The notes under the pieces: model-generated
Told to the model about the DNA's origin: nothing
What the model saw: only the letters and a program-made list of their open reading frames with translations
The model's database searches: none
Part shown: piece after piece, positions 1 through 8,284 of the stretch
How positions within the stretch are numbered: the first letter of the stretch is position 1
Layout: every line of letters begins with the position of its first letter
Position numbers and translations under genes: made by a program
NCBI RefSeq assembly: GCF_013249015.1
Contig: NZ_JABRPL010000005.1
Location: 1-64,000, forward strand
Source of the DNA: Rathayibacter agropyri
GTDB lineage: Bacteria; Actinomycetota; Actinomycetes; Actinomycetales; Microbacteriaceae
DNA length: 64,000 nucleotides
Reading direction: 5' to 3'

Positions 1-812
1 ACTTCGTTGTGCCAGAGGGTACCGGCGTCGTTCAGGAAGGTTGCATAACCGACGGCTTTAAGGCCGGCTCCTGTCGGCGCCTTGTAGGTCGTGGTGGTCG
101 TCTTCGTCCCGTACTCTTGCGCCTTGGCTACACCGTTCTCGACATAGGTTGCCGTGTCGTAGGTGCCGTTGTTCTCGCCGACCGCGGAGGTGACTCCCGT
201 GGCCTGCTCGGTCTCGTTGTGGAAAAGCTGGCCGGCAGTATTAAGGAAGGTTCCGTAGCCGACTGCCGTGAGTCCGTCTCCTTGAGGTGCCGCATAAGTC
301 GTGGATGCGGTGTTAGCACCGTATTGCTGAGAATGGGCGATCTTAGCTTTCGCTGTCTTAACGGGCGCGGATGCGCTGAGAGTCCCGGACGTCGCGTTGA
401 AGGTGCTGTCCCCGCCTGCAGCCGGGACGATGATGTCCGGAAGGGTGATGGTGCCGTCCGTGCCGCTCGTGGCGCTGTAGGTCGTCGAACCGTCTTTAAA
501 CTTGTAGCCGTCCTTCAGCGTCACCGTGATGACCTGGCCGGCATCGGCAGTGGTTCCGTCAGAGGTGCGCTTGACCTGCACGCCGGTGATGGTGCCACAA
601 GCGACTCCGCTATACGACGCCTTTGTGAACGCCAGCGTCGGCGTCTTCGACGCCGCAGCAGCAGGCGTCGCAACCGCAACAGCAACAACCGGGATGGTCC
701 AGGCGGCGCCCTTGACGATGGTGCGGCGGTGGACGCCGTCCTCGGCGGGGATGGTCCACTCGGTGAGGGGTGACCCGACGTCGCGGAACTTGTCGAAGGA
801 ATTCTTTGTCAT
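1..812 (-). CDS. Tat-like secreted repeat protein, C-terminus beyond left edge
   Basis: Reading the minus strand from ATG at 812, the frame stays open to base 1, so the gene continues outside the window (about 270 codons visible). The N-terminus holds a twin-arginine stretch RRTIVKGAAW followed by a hydrophobic run ending in ATPAAAA, which looks like a Tat or Sec signal with a signal peptidase site. The mature part is rich in Thr, Gly, Ala and Ser and contains two copies of a roughly 70-residue repeat whose best conserved part reads YGTFLNTAGQLFHNE in one copy and YATFLNDAGTLWHNE in the other (210-nt period). This is typical of exported cell-surface proteins of Microbacteriaceae. No enzyme motif is seen. 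The function is unknown; adhesion or wall structure is inference. Upstream is a weak AG-rich ribosome site and the divergent AraC gene. Confidence 0.75.
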   Translation of the reverse strand, partial: MTKNSFDKFRDVGSPLTEWTIPAEDGVHRRTIVKGAAWTIPVVAVAVATPAAAASKTPTLAFTKASYSGVACGTITGVQVKRTSDGTTADAGQVITVTLKDGYKFKDGSTTYSATSGTDGTITLPDIIVPAAGGDSTFNATSGTLSASAPVKTAKAKIAHSQQYGANTASTTYAAPQGDGLTAVGYGTFLNTAGQLFHNETEQATGVTSAVGENNGTYDTATYVENGVAKAQEYGTKTTTTTYKAPTGAGLKAVGYATFLNDAGTLWHNE

Positions 813-1031
813 GTGCTCGTACTTTCGTCTGTGATGAGGGGGACAGACGAAGCATTGCCAGGTCAGCGGGGCAAACGAGTCGCTGGGCCGGAAATAGTTT
901 CGCCCAAGCCGGAACTTGCGAGCACCGCATCCATTGGGTGAAACATGCGCGCAAGATTATTCTTGAGTGCGTCGATGATTAACGAGATCCTGTCGATTTG
1001 CTCGATGTACTGCTGAGCTTTTGGAGGGCTT

Positions 1032-1937
1032 ATGTCACCCGATTCACTACGCCGTAAATTCTCTCTGCAAGGCGAAGATGCCCAGCAATGGCTAGCCGAG
1101 AGAGGCTTTTTGGGAGAATTCGATACGACTTTCCGACTTGTGTCGGACGAGATCCGTTTCGAGGGTTTCGGAGCCGCCCGCGTGTGGCACAGCGAGGGGT
1201 CATACGAGATTGCACGCCGCTCGCCCACGGCCCTCTTAATCGTGCAGATCGAGGGCGAGTCGACCCTCCAGGTGCCGACCTGGGGCGAGGCGTCGAGGGT
1301 CATCAGCCCGGGCGACGTTGCGGTCCTCCCTGGCGGTGGGTCATCGCCGTTCCAGTTCGCCGCTACCCGCCCGGTCGCGAGATACCAGATCGAGTTCGAT
1401 CTGGCCGGACTTCCTGTCCAGGCACGCCTCGAGCTCGAGCTCGGGATGGTGTTCGTGCAGCCCGTGAGGACCTATCGCGACGCCGTCGCGGCGACCGCGA
1501 ACATCGCCCTCAATTCCGCGATGGTCGACAAGGAGGCGGGGTTCGCCGACTTCGGGTTGGGGCTCCGACATCTCACGACAGCGCTTCTGCTGCACGCTCT
1601 CGAGGCCACGGCACCGGAGCACTCGGAAGACACCGAGAGTCTGCACCGCGCGGCGCTCAGGGTGATCGCGATGCGGGCGACCGACCCCGATTTCACGGTC
1701 GAAGCGCTCGCGCGGGCGATCGGTAGGTCGCCGCGTAACCTGCGGCATATTTTCGCTCAGGCCGGCTCCTCGGCAAAGGCCGCGCTCACCGAGGAGCGGG
1801 TTCGTCGGGCCCGCAGCCATTTCGGCACGACGGAGCACGGACAGCGCTTCACCGCGGCCGAGATCGCCCAGTTGGCCGGTTTCCGGGATGTGCGGGCACT
1901 GCGCCGCGCCCTCGCGAAGGGCGAGGACGCCGAATAG
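1032..1937 (+). CDS. AraC family transcriptional regulator
   Basis: A 301-aa protein with the AraC/XylS layout. The N-terminal two thirds resemble the AraC-binding-like (cupin) sensor domain, with a 'GDVAVLPGG' turn. The C-terminal 95 residues form the double helix-turn-helix: the first HTH includes FTVEALARAIGRSPRNLRHI and the second ends TAAEIAQLAGFRDVRALRR. The ATG at 1032 follows a strong GGAGG ribosome site at 1022. It is transcribed away from the surface-protein gene on its left and could regulate it, but no operator was recognised. The ligand is unknown. Confidence 0.85.
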   Translation: MSPDSLRRKFSLQGEDAQQWLAERGFLGEFDTTFRLVSDEIRFEGFGAARVWHSEGSYEIARRSPTALLIVQIEGESTLQVPTWGEASRVISPGDVAVLPGGGSSPFQFAATRPVARYQIEFDLAGLPVQARLELELGMVFVQPVRTYRDAVAATANIALNSAMVDKEAGFADFGLGLRHLTTALLLHALEATAPEHSEDTESLHRAALRVIAMRATDPDFTVEALARAIGRSPRNLRHIFAQAGSSAKAALTEERVRRARSHFGTTEHGQRFTAAEIAQLAGFRDVRALRRALAKGEDAE

Positions 1938-1938
1938 G

Positions 1939-2136
1939 TCACTTCTTCGTCAGCGACGACTCCTTATGCGCGGCTTTCGCGTCCGTCTTATCGCTCTGCA
2001 CGATCCAGTACGGCTCGTCCTTCGAGGCGTTGAATTTCTGCCCCTCGAAGTGGAACTCTTTCGTCTTCTTCTCGACGAGCTCCCCGTGAGTCTCGCCCTG
2101 CGAGGTGTTCCAACTGATCTTGTCGCCCTTCTTCAC
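1939..2136 (-). CDS. DUF2945 / HVA1-type small protein
   Basis: A 65-aa basic protein beginning VKKGDKISWNTSQGETHGEL and containing EPYWIVQSDKTDAKAAHK, the usual layout of the DUF2945 (hypervirulence-associated, Tudor-like) family: a small beta barrel followed by a Lys-rich tail. The GTG start at 2136 has an AGGAA ribosome site and overlaps the stop of the preceding gene in a 4-nt GTGA, so translation is probably coupled. It is the last gene of the glgX operon. The family has no established biochemical role; DNA or protein binding is only suggested by the fold. Confidence 0.75.
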   Translation of the reverse strand: MKKGDKISWNTSQGETHGELVEKKTKEFHFEGQKFNASKDEPYWIVQSDKTDAKAAHKESSLTKK

Positions 2137-2801
2137 GAGGCGCTTCCTCTCTCTCGGTCGCGCAGACGCGCGGTGGCCCCCTCGCGCGGTAGCGCAATGG
2201 TGGTCGTGACATCGACAATCGCCGGAGCAGCGGGAGCCGACGAAAAGCCAAAGCGTACGGGAGGCGAGAGCGGCCGCAACGGGCCGAGGTCCGCCTCCGC
2301 GAAAGTCGCCTCGACGCCGTCGACGCGGCGGATCGCCCGCACGCCGTAGTACTCCCGCCGCCCGTGCCCCGCCGAGCCGGCGGTGCTGACGCCGCGCACG
2401 AGCAGTGACGCGACCGGCGAGATCGCGGTCAGCCACGCGGGATGCTCGGCGACCGGCCGCGGTACCGCCCGCAGCAGGCGCCCGAGCGGAGTGAGCCAGC
2501 CGAGTCGCAGCCTCGCCCGCAGGGGACCGGCCGCAACAGAGAGACCGCCGGCGATTCTCCGCCATTCCACTGGCGCCACCAGGATCTCATCGAAGGCGTA
2601 GGTCGACCCGATGAAGTCGGCGATCTCACGGGTCGGCGCGATCAGAAGTCGGTGGCCATCTCCCGTCTCGATCATCGCGTCGGCGAATGCCCCGAAGGGC
2701 GTCTGCCCCCAGAGCCCGAGCACGATCCGCGTGCCCGAGGCTGTGCCGAACCCCGCGATGCGCCCGCCGAAGCGGAGCCGTCGCCGGGCTCGGCCCGGCA
2801 T
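2133..2801 (-). CDS. conserved hypothetical protein, middle gene of glgX operon
   Basis: A 222-aa protein I cannot assign to a named family. It starts MPGRARRRLRFGGRIAGFG, contains the segment GLWGQTPFGAFADAMIETGD and ends in an Arg-rich tail. There are no clear membrane segments and no nucleotide-binding motif. The ATG at 2801 shares one base with the TGA of glgX (TGATG) and its own stop overlaps the next GTG, so three genes form a tightly coupled unit. The context suggests a role linked to glycogen metabolism or stress, but nothing in the sequence shows it. Confidence 0.6.
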   Translation of the reverse strand: MPGRARRRLRFGGRIAGFGTASGTRIVLGLWGQTPFGAFADAMIETGDGHRLLIAPTREIADFIGSTYAFDEILVAPVEWRRIAGGLSVAAGPLRARLRLGWLTPLGRLLRAVPRPVAEHPAWLTAISPVASLLVRGVSTAGSAGHGRREYYGVRAIRRVDGVEATFAEADLGPLRPLSPPVRFGFSSAPAAPAIVDVTTTIALPREGATARLRDRERGSAS

Positions 2802-4846
2802 CAGGAGGCCGACCGCAGCAGCGTAAACGAACCGTCGCGGACGATCAGCGTGGTGACCTCGCCCGCGACGACCTGCTCCGGGTCGCTGGACGCGGCAAGC
2901 GTCCACTCTGCCCCGGGCGCCTTCGGCACCGTGAACTCGACGCCGTTCTCGGCCGCGTTCAGCAGCAGGGCGAAGCTCGCGCTGCCCTCGTGCTGGAACA
3001 CGAACGTGATCGAGCGGGCATCCGCGTTGTCCCAGTCCTCGTCGGCGAAGCCCTCCGCATCCGAGCGCAGGATGTCGACGGTGTCGGTGCCGCCGTAGCC
3101 CGGCGCCCGGCGGAACCATTTCGGGCGCAGCGCCGGCTCGGCGGCCCGCAGTGCGAGCAACTCGCGGGTGAAAGCGAACAGCTTACGGTCCGCGTTCTCC
3201 CAGTCAAACCACGAAATCTCGTCGTCCTGGCAGTAGGCATTGTTATTGCCGCCCTGGGTCCGCGCGATCTCGTCGCCGCCCAGAATCATCGGCACTCCCG
3301 CCGAGAGCAGCAGGGTGGCGAGGAAATTGCGGCGCATGCGAGCGCGGCGCTCATTGACCGCCGCGTTGGTGGTCGGTCCCTCCGCGCCGTTGTTGGAGGA
3401 GCGGTTGTCGCTCTCGCCATCGCTGTTGTTCTCGCCGTTGGCCGCATTGTGCTTGCGGGAGTAGGCGGTGAGGTCGGCGAGGGTGAAGCCGTCATGAGCG
3501 GTGACAAAGTTGACGCTCGCGAGCGGCGAGCGGCGGTCGGCCTCGTAGACGTCGGGGGAGCCGAGCACGCGCTGCGCGGTCGTGCCGAGTACCGAGTCGG
3601 CGCCGTGCCAGAAGTCGCGCACGTCGTCGCGGAACTTCCCGTTCCACTCCGACCAGTCCGCCGGGAAGCCGCCGACCTGGTAACCCGCGGTGTCCCACGG
3701 CTCCGCGATCATCTTGACGGGCGCGAGCACCGGGTCCTGCGCGATCAGGTCGAGGAACGCGCTGTGCACCTCCGCCTCGCCGCTCTGGCGGGTCAGCGTG
3801 GTAGCGAGGTCGAAGCGGAAGCCGTCGATATGCATCTCGGTCACCCAGTAGCGCAGCGAATCCATGATGAGGCCGAGTGCGGCCGGATGCGCCACGTTGA
3901 GGCTGTTGCCGGTGCCCGTGGTGTCGAAGTAGTTGGTACGGTCCTCCTCCACCAGCCGGTAGTAGGAGCCGTTGTCGATGCCCTTGAACGAGAGGGTCGG
4001 GCCCTTGTCATTGCCCTCCGCAGTGTGGTTATAGACCACGTCGAGGATGACTTCGAGTCCCGCCTCGTGGAACGCTTTCACCATCGCCTTGAATTCATCG
4101 ACCTGCGAGCCGTCGTCACCCGCATGCGAATACTCGTTGTGCGGAGCGAAGAAGCCGAGGGAGTTGTAGCCCCAGTAGTTGCGCAGGCCCTTTTCCTCGA
4201 GGTGCGAGTCCTGCACGAACTGGTGCACGGGGAGCAGCTCCACCGAGGTGACGCCCAGGTCGGTGAAGTGCTTGATCGCCGCGGGGTGCGCGAGGCCGCG
4301 ATAGGTGCCCCGGATGTCCTCCGGAATGTCGGGGTGCAGCTTCGTGAATCCCTTCACGTGTACCTCGTAGATGACCGTCTCCTCGAGTGGAACGCGCGGC
4401 GCGGTGTCGCCGCTCCAGTCGAAGGAGCCGGGGTCGGTCACGACGCAGCGCGGCACCGCGTGGGCGGAGTTGGCTCGATTTTGGCGGTTCGGCTCCTGGT
4501 GGAAATGCCCGAAGACGTCCTCGGACCAGGTGTAAGAGCCCTCGATCGCGGTGGCATGCGGGTCGAGCAGAAGCTTGGCGGCGTTGTGACGCAGGCCATT
4601 GGCGGGGTCCCAGGGGCCGTCGACGCGCAGGCCGTAGCGGGTGCCGACGCGCATGTCAGGGACGATGCCGTGAAAGACGTGGCCGGTCCGCTCCTCCAGG
4701 GTGACGCGAGTCTCCGCTCCGGACGTCTCGAAGAGGCAGACCTCGACGCTGTCCGCGGTCTCGGAGTAGATGGCGACGTTGGCGCCCGCGTTGCCGCGGA
4801 GGGAGACACCGAGGGGATACGGGAACGAACGGGGAGAAGCGGGCAT
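2801..4846 (-). CDS. glgX: glycogen debranching enzyme GlgX (isoamylase type)
   Basis: A 681-aa GH13 enzyme that hydrolyses alpha-1,6 branches of limit-dextrin-like glycogen. An N-terminal CBM48/isoamylase domain (about residues 10-130, with PYPLGVSLRGNAGANVAIYS) precedes the TIM barrel. Catalytic regions are visible: VILDVVYNHT (region I), GFRFDLATTL with the nucleophile Asp, MIAEPWD with the acid/base Glu, and NFVTAHDG with the transition-state Asp. The Asn-rich stretch NGENNSDGESDNRSSNNG is normal for GlgX. The ATG at 4846 has an AGGA ribosome site 7 nt upstream and also a CAGGAT hexamer ending 6 nt before it, so leaderless transcription is possible. It is the first gene of a three-gene coupled operon. 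Confidence 0.93.
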   Translation of the reverse strand: MPASPRSFPYPLGVSLRGNAGANVAIYSETADSVEVCLFETSGAETRVTLEERTGHVFHGIVPDMRVGTRYGLRVDGPWDPANGLRHNAAKLLLDPHATAIEGSYTWSEDVFGHFHQEPNRQNRANSAHAVPRCVVTDPGSFDWSGDTAPRVPLEETVIYEVHVKGFTKLHPDIPEDIRGTYRGLAHPAAIKHFTDLGVTSVELLPVHQFVQDSHLEEKGLRNYWGYNSLGFFAPHNEYSHAGDDGSQVDEFKAMVKAFHEAGLEVILDVVYNHTAEGNDKGPTLSFKGIDNGSYYRLVEEDRTNYFDTTGTGNSLNVAHPAALGLIMDSLRYWVTEMHIDGFRFDLATTLTRQSGEAEVHSAFLDLIAQDPVLAPVKMIAEPWDTAGYQVGGFPADWSEWNGKFRDDVRDFWHGADSVLGTTAQRVLGSPDVYEADRRSPLASVNFVTAHDGFTLADLTAYSRKHNAANGENNSDGESDNRSSNNGAEGPTTNAAVNERRARMRRNFLATLLLSAGVPMILGGDEIARTQGGNNNAYCQDDEISWFDWENADRKLFAFTRELLALRAAEPALRPKWFRRAPGYGGTDTVDILRSDAEGFADEDWDNADARSITFVFQHEGSASFALLLNAAENGVEFTVPKAPGAEWTLAASSDPEQVVAGEVTTLIVRDGSFTLLRSAS

Positions 4847-5051
4847 GCGATCATCCTGACCGGGCCGATGCGGCCGCTTCTCGGCCTTGTCCGGCGCGCC
4901 TCCTGCCGCTACCCTCGCGGGCCGCTCCCTGCGAGCGCTGCAGCTGCCTCGGCCTGCATAACCAAGGCTGAGAGCGCGAATCACGCCTGATGCGGCAGGA
5001 TCGGCGCTCTGAACCTTCGTTGCGCAGACGGATCTCGAGGCACCCCGGCGC

Positions 5052-6014
5052 TCAGTGGAGCGGGGCCGAGTCGTCGGTCGTGAACACGATCTTGCCGATC
5101 GTGCGGTCCGCCCCTGTGGCGCGGCGCGAGAGCACGTCGATGACTGCGCCGAGCGGATGCACGGCCCCGGGTTCGGGGCGCAGCTCACCGGAGGACGCCA
5201 GCGAGACCGCGCGGCCGATCCGCTCCGCCGTCGCCACCACGATGAGGTTGCGCACCCGCGGTCGGTCGCGTCGGACCACGCCGACCGCCTGGGCACCGAG
5301 CGCCGGGCCGCTGGGGACGAGGGTCGCGATACGGCCGCCTGCGGTCAGGAGGATCGCCGCGTCGTCGACCGCCAGATGCCCCGAGATGTCGACGACCGCG
5401 TCGAAGCGCCCCGCCAACACCCCGAGATCGAGAGCATGGTAGTCATGCGGCTCAGCGCCGAGGGCGCGCAGAACATCAGCGGAGGCGGCCGAGCCGGTCG
5501 CGGCGACAGTGCAGCCTGCGCGCACCAGCAGCTGGATCGTCAGGTTCCCGATGGCTCCGGATCCGCCGCCGACGAAGATCCGCTCGCCGGCACGCACATG
5601 CAGGGCGTCGACCAGGCCGATCGCGGTGCCTCCTGACATGGCCAGTGTCACCGCTTGCACGAAGTCGAGAGAGTCGGGCAGGGGGACGAGCGAACGGCTG
5701 CGCACGATCGACGCGTCGGCGAAGGCGTCGCCATCGCGGGTCATCCCCACCACGCGATCACCGATGGCAACGGAGTGTGAGCCGGGACCCAGAGCCTCCA
5801 CCGTGCCCGCGATATCGAGCCCGAAGCCGTACGGGCGCGAGCGGCCAACAGCCATGATCCGCGCGGAGCCAGACAGAATCTTCTCGTCGGTCGCGTTGAT
5901 GCTCGCCGCGCGAGTGCGCACGAGGACCTCTCCGCGACGCGGCATCGGGATCGGAGCCTCACGCCAGGAGAGCACATCGGGCCCGCCGAACCTGTCGTAT
6001 CCGAGTCGTCGCAT
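5052..6014 (-). CDS. NADP-dependent quinone-oxidoreductase-type MDR protein
   Basis: A 320-aa medium-chain dehydrogenase/reductase. The N-terminal GroES-like domain begins MRRLGYDRFGGPDVL and contains FGLDIAGTVEALG; the Rossmann part has the NADP-binding IFVGGGSGAIGNLTIQLL. It lacks the Cys and His ligands of zinc alcohol dehydrogenases, as is usual for the zinc-free quinone oxidoreductase (QOR) subgroup. It ends with the usual GKIVF strand. The ATG at 6014 follows GGGAGCGAC, a good ribosome site. It would reduce quinones or enones with NADPH; the substrate is unknown. A second QOR-like gene lies at 42182-43150. Confidence 0.88.
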   Translation of the reverse strand: MRRLGYDRFGGPDVLSWREAPIPMPRRGEVLVRTRAASINATDEKILSGSARIMAVGRSRPYGFGLDIAGTVEALGPGSHSVAIGDRVVGMTRDGDAFADASIVRSRSLVPLPDSLDFVQAVTLAMSGGTAIGLVDALHVRAGERIFVGGGSGAIGNLTIQLLVRAGCTVAATGSAASADVLRALGAEPHDYHALDLGVLAGRFDAVVDISGHLAVDDAAILLTAGGRIATLVPSGPALGAQAVGVVRRDRPRVRNLIVVATAERIGRAVSLASSGELRPEPGAVHPLGAVIDVLSRRATGADRTIGKIVFTTDDSAPLH

Positions 6015-6143
6015 GTCGCTCCCATCGTCCGTGCCGCTGTGGCGCGCCCCCCGAGCCTAGGGCGTGAGGCTCAAAGGAGGGGGTTCCGTGAACGCAGCGG
6101 AAGCCCCTCCAGCGCGCGGATCGCCGGTGCTACCGTGGCGGCC

Positions 6144-6521
6144 ATGAGCGCAGACCAGAGCCCCGAATTCGCAGGCTTCGAGGCCACGTCGTCGTCCGAC
6201 GTCGAGCAGGCAGACGACGTCCGCCCCGCTGACGCCGAGGTCGAGGAGAACACCAGTGCCGACGAGAGTCGTGACCCCGACCACGGCTACGACCCCATGA
6301 GCGAGAGTGGCTCCGAGAATGCGCCCGAGGACGAGGTTGGTGCCCGCGAGGACGAGGAGGGACTCCTTGCTCCCGGCAGCACCGCGGAGGGCGCCGGCAC
6401 GTCGCTCGGAGCCGTGCCCGCCGAGTCCGGCGCCCCCCTGGGCGAGAACGCGAGCGACGGCACCCCGCCCCAACTTGCCGACGAGCGCTGGCGCACCAAC
6501 GGCACCAACCCCCTGGGCTGA
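6144..6521 (+). CDS. small acidic hypothetical protein
   Basis: A 125-aa, strongly acidic, low-complexity protein (many Asp, Glu, Ser, Gly) without membrane segments or known domain, ending DERWRTNGTNPLG. The start is supported by TACCGT at 6131-6136, 7 nt before the ATG, which fits a leaderless promoter. It is one of several unrelated-looking small acidic proteins in this window. Disordered structure is likely; the function is unknown. Confidence 0.6.
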   Translation: MSADQSPEFAGFEATSSSDVEQADDVRPADAEVEENTSADESRDPDHGYDPMSESGSENAPEDEVGAREDEEGLLAPGSTAEGAGTSLGAVPAESGAPLGENASDGTPPQLADERWRTNGTNPLG

Positions 6522-6880
6522 CCCCGTCCCTCCTTCCCTTCTCGCCATCCGCCCCTCGCCATCCGCGAAATGTCGCGACATCGGCCAATCCGGACGAAAC
6601 ACCCCGCCGATTCCTGCGATCTCGTCCGTTTCTCCCGATCTCGTTTTCAGCCCGTAGCCGTGCGGGCGGCGCACCTCGCGAAAGAGCGACGGACGGACGA
6701 CATGCCCCGGCTCGGCGGCCAATCTCGTCCGTTGGAGGGCATCTCGCGACATTTCGCGGGGACGGGGGCGGGTTGGGGGCCGGCGTCCAGCAAGTACTCC
6801 GGTCGCTCGGAGGAGGACCGGGGGCTAGCGCCGTAGCGTTCCGGGAGCGCGGCACGACGGCCGCGCGGACGGGGAGTCCT
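6522..6880. other. intergenic region with three copies of a repeat
   Basis: No gene is supported in these 359 bases. The 16-mer CCGCGAAATGTCGCGA at 6563-6578 recurs in inverted orientation at 6744-6759, and in both arms CGGACGA lies exactly 12 nt further on. A third related copy without the 16-mer lies near 6619-6645 (CGAGAT, 7 nt, AACGGACGAGAT on the minus strand), the same spacing as in the right arm. This is ordered repeat structure and not random GC-rich spacer. Confidence 0.55.
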
Positions 6881-7576
6881 ATGTCGTTGTTCCTGAACCG
6901 CACGCGCGAAGTCCTTTGGACAGAGGACGAGCGACGCGCGCTGGCCGAGGCCGTCGCTGAGGACAGGGCGACGGCGTGGCGAGGGATCGGGACGCTTGAC
7001 CGCACTGTCGTCGTCTCGACCGAGGATCCCTGCATCCGCGGCGGCGCCCGCTGGCCCACCGCTCACCGTGCTTTCCTTCGTGTCGACCGCGGCAGTTCCG
7101 TTGTGATCACCACCGACGGGCTCAGCGACCCGTTCGACCGGCTCGCGCATCCCGGCATCGGCCTCGGACTCGAGCTCTGCCTCGAGACCTCAGCGGTTCG
7201 CGGAGTCCCGACCGCCGAGTTCTGGAAGCACTGGCACTTCCGCCTGCTCTACGAAGCCGCGCGCCGCGCCACCCTCCAGGGCGTCTGCTGCCGCGCCGGC
7301 CTCGACACCGCCCGCCTCGGCGGAGCAGACGCACCCGCCGCATGGACGGACGATCAGGGAAAGGTCGGGGTGCTCTTCGGCCTTCGCAGCCCCGGGCTGC
7401 CCGAGCGCCTCGAACTCGCAACCGGAGACGCCGACCTCGTGACCGTCACTCCGCTGCGCCCGCAGGAGTACGCCTGGGCCGCGGTCGACGCGACTGCGCG
7501 GACCGAAATCGCCGCGCGTCTCCGGGCGCTGCCGCACGAGGAACTCGTGCATACCGCACGTCCGCTCGTGGTCTGA
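6881..7576 (+). CDS. conserved hypothetical protein, possibly SUFU-like
   Basis: A 231-aa soluble protein starting MSLFLNRTREVLW. It has no signal peptide or membrane segment. The segment VVITTDGLSDPFDRL followed by GIGLGLELCLET recalls the suppressor-of-fused (SUFU) domain found in bacterial immunity proteins, but the match is from memory and weak. The ATG at 6881 was preferred to an upstream start at 6773 because the extra 36 codons are low-complexity. It stands alone and converges on the next minus-strand gene. Confidence 0.6.
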   Translation: MSLFLNRTREVLWTEDERRALAEAVAEDRATAWRGIGTLDRTVVVSTEDPCIRGGARWPTAHRAFLRVDRGSSVVITTDGLSDPFDRLAHPGIGLGLELCLETSAVRGVPTAEFWKHWHFRLLYEAARRATLQGVCCRAGLDTARLGGADAPAAWTDDQGKVGVLFGLRSPGLPERLELATGDADLVTVTPLRPQEYAWAAVDATARTEIAARLRALPHEELVHTARPLVV

Positions 7577-7579
7577 GCG

Positions 7580-7888
7580 TCACGCGCCTTCGGCAGGCTC
7601 CGCCGTCACCGTCATCTCACCCGTGTTGTTGGCGCTCGCCACGAGCTGCTCGATCCATGCGCGGTTCAGCGCGGGCCTCTTGCTGCCGAAGAAGCGGTAG
7701 TGCAGCGGAGTGGACGGGTGGACCCACACGGAACTGCGGCCGTAGCCCGTCGACTCGGGTTCCGGCCAGGACAGGCTGAACGCTTCGTTGCGCCGCATCT
7801 TGGTAAACATTGCGACCTTGAGGTGGGCGAGCAGTCGGTCGTCGAAATCGATCTCGAGTGCTTGCGGTCCGTAGATTAGTCGTCCCAT
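7580..7888 (-). CDS. DUF7882-type small protein of Microbacteriaceae
   Basis: A 102-aa protein of a family common in Microbacteriaceae and often mislabelled as ATP-dependent DNA ligase. Recognisable elements are MGRLIYG at the start, DDRLLAHLKVAMFTKMRRNE, a Trp-rich strand, SSVWVHPSTPLHYRFFG and NRAWIEQLVASAN near the end. It is far too short to be a ligase and has no KxDG motif. The ATG at 7888 follows GGAGACA. The function is unknown. Confidence 0.75.
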   Translation of the reverse strand: MGRLIYGPQALEIDFDDRLLAHLKVAMFTKMRRNEAFSLSWPEPESTGYGRSSVWVHPSTPLHYRFFGSKRPALNRAWIEQLVASANNTGEMTVTAEPAEGA

Positions 7889-8018
7889 TGTCTCCGCCGT
7901 GATGGTCGTGCCGACACTCAGGAGTCCCGTCGCATCGTGGGCTCCCTGTGGTCGGAAGCTGCCACGGAGAGGATACCGATCCGCCGGTCCGACTGTGCGA
8001 TCTGGCGGGGGACGACGA

Positions 8019-8061
8019 ACGCCCCGCCGACCAGATCCGGAGATCATGGTCGACGGGGCGT
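8019..8061 (-). terminator. terminator hairpin of the cold-shock gene
   Basis: ACGCCCCGCCGACC at 8019-8032 pairs with GGTCGACGGGGCGT at 8048-8061 (13 of 14 pairs, 15-nt loop), starting 14 nt after the stop of the cold-shock gene. There is no clear U run, as is usual in high-GC actinobacteria. Confidence 0.65.
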
Positions 8062-8074
8062 CAGAAGTCGGAGA

Positions 8075-8284
8075 TTACTCGCCGACGCCGCGGATGTTCG
8101 CGGCCTGCGGGCCCTTACGGCCCTGCTCGACGTCGTACTCGACGTGCTGGTTCTCGATGAGCTCGCGGTAGCCCTGCTTCGCGATGGCAGAGAAGTGCGC
8201 GAACACGTCGTCGCCACCGTCGTCGGGAGCGATGAAGCCGAAGCCCTTTTCGGAGTTGAACCACTTAACGAGGCCAGTAGCCAT
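8075..8284 (-). CDS. cold shock domain protein (CspA family)
   Basis: A 69-aa single cold-shock domain. RNP1 (KGFGFI) and RNP2-like (VFAHFSAI) motifs are intact, and the ends [18 protein letters not shown] and GPQAANI are family hallmarks. Such proteins bind single-stranded nucleic acid and melt RNA structure at low temperature. The ATG has an AAGGA ribosome site. The spacer to the next upstream gene (537 nt) leaves room for a long regulatory 5' leader, as in other csp genes; a CCGCAC-GAGT-GTGCGG hairpin lies about 50 nt upstream of the start. Confidence 0.95.
   Translation of the reverse strand: MATGLVKWFNSEKGFGFIAPDDGGDDVFAHFSAIAKQGYRELIENQHVEYDVEQGRKGPQAANIRGVGE

Noticed and set aside
2687-4990. 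A 767-codon open frame on the plus strand
   Set aside because: It is the antisense of glgX, which has all GH13 catalytic motifs; the plus-strand product is low-complexity Val/Arg/Gly-rich.
7580-7888. ATP-dependent DNA ligase
   Set aside because: Small proteins of this family are often given that name, but at 102 residues without the KxDG motif it cannot be a ligase.
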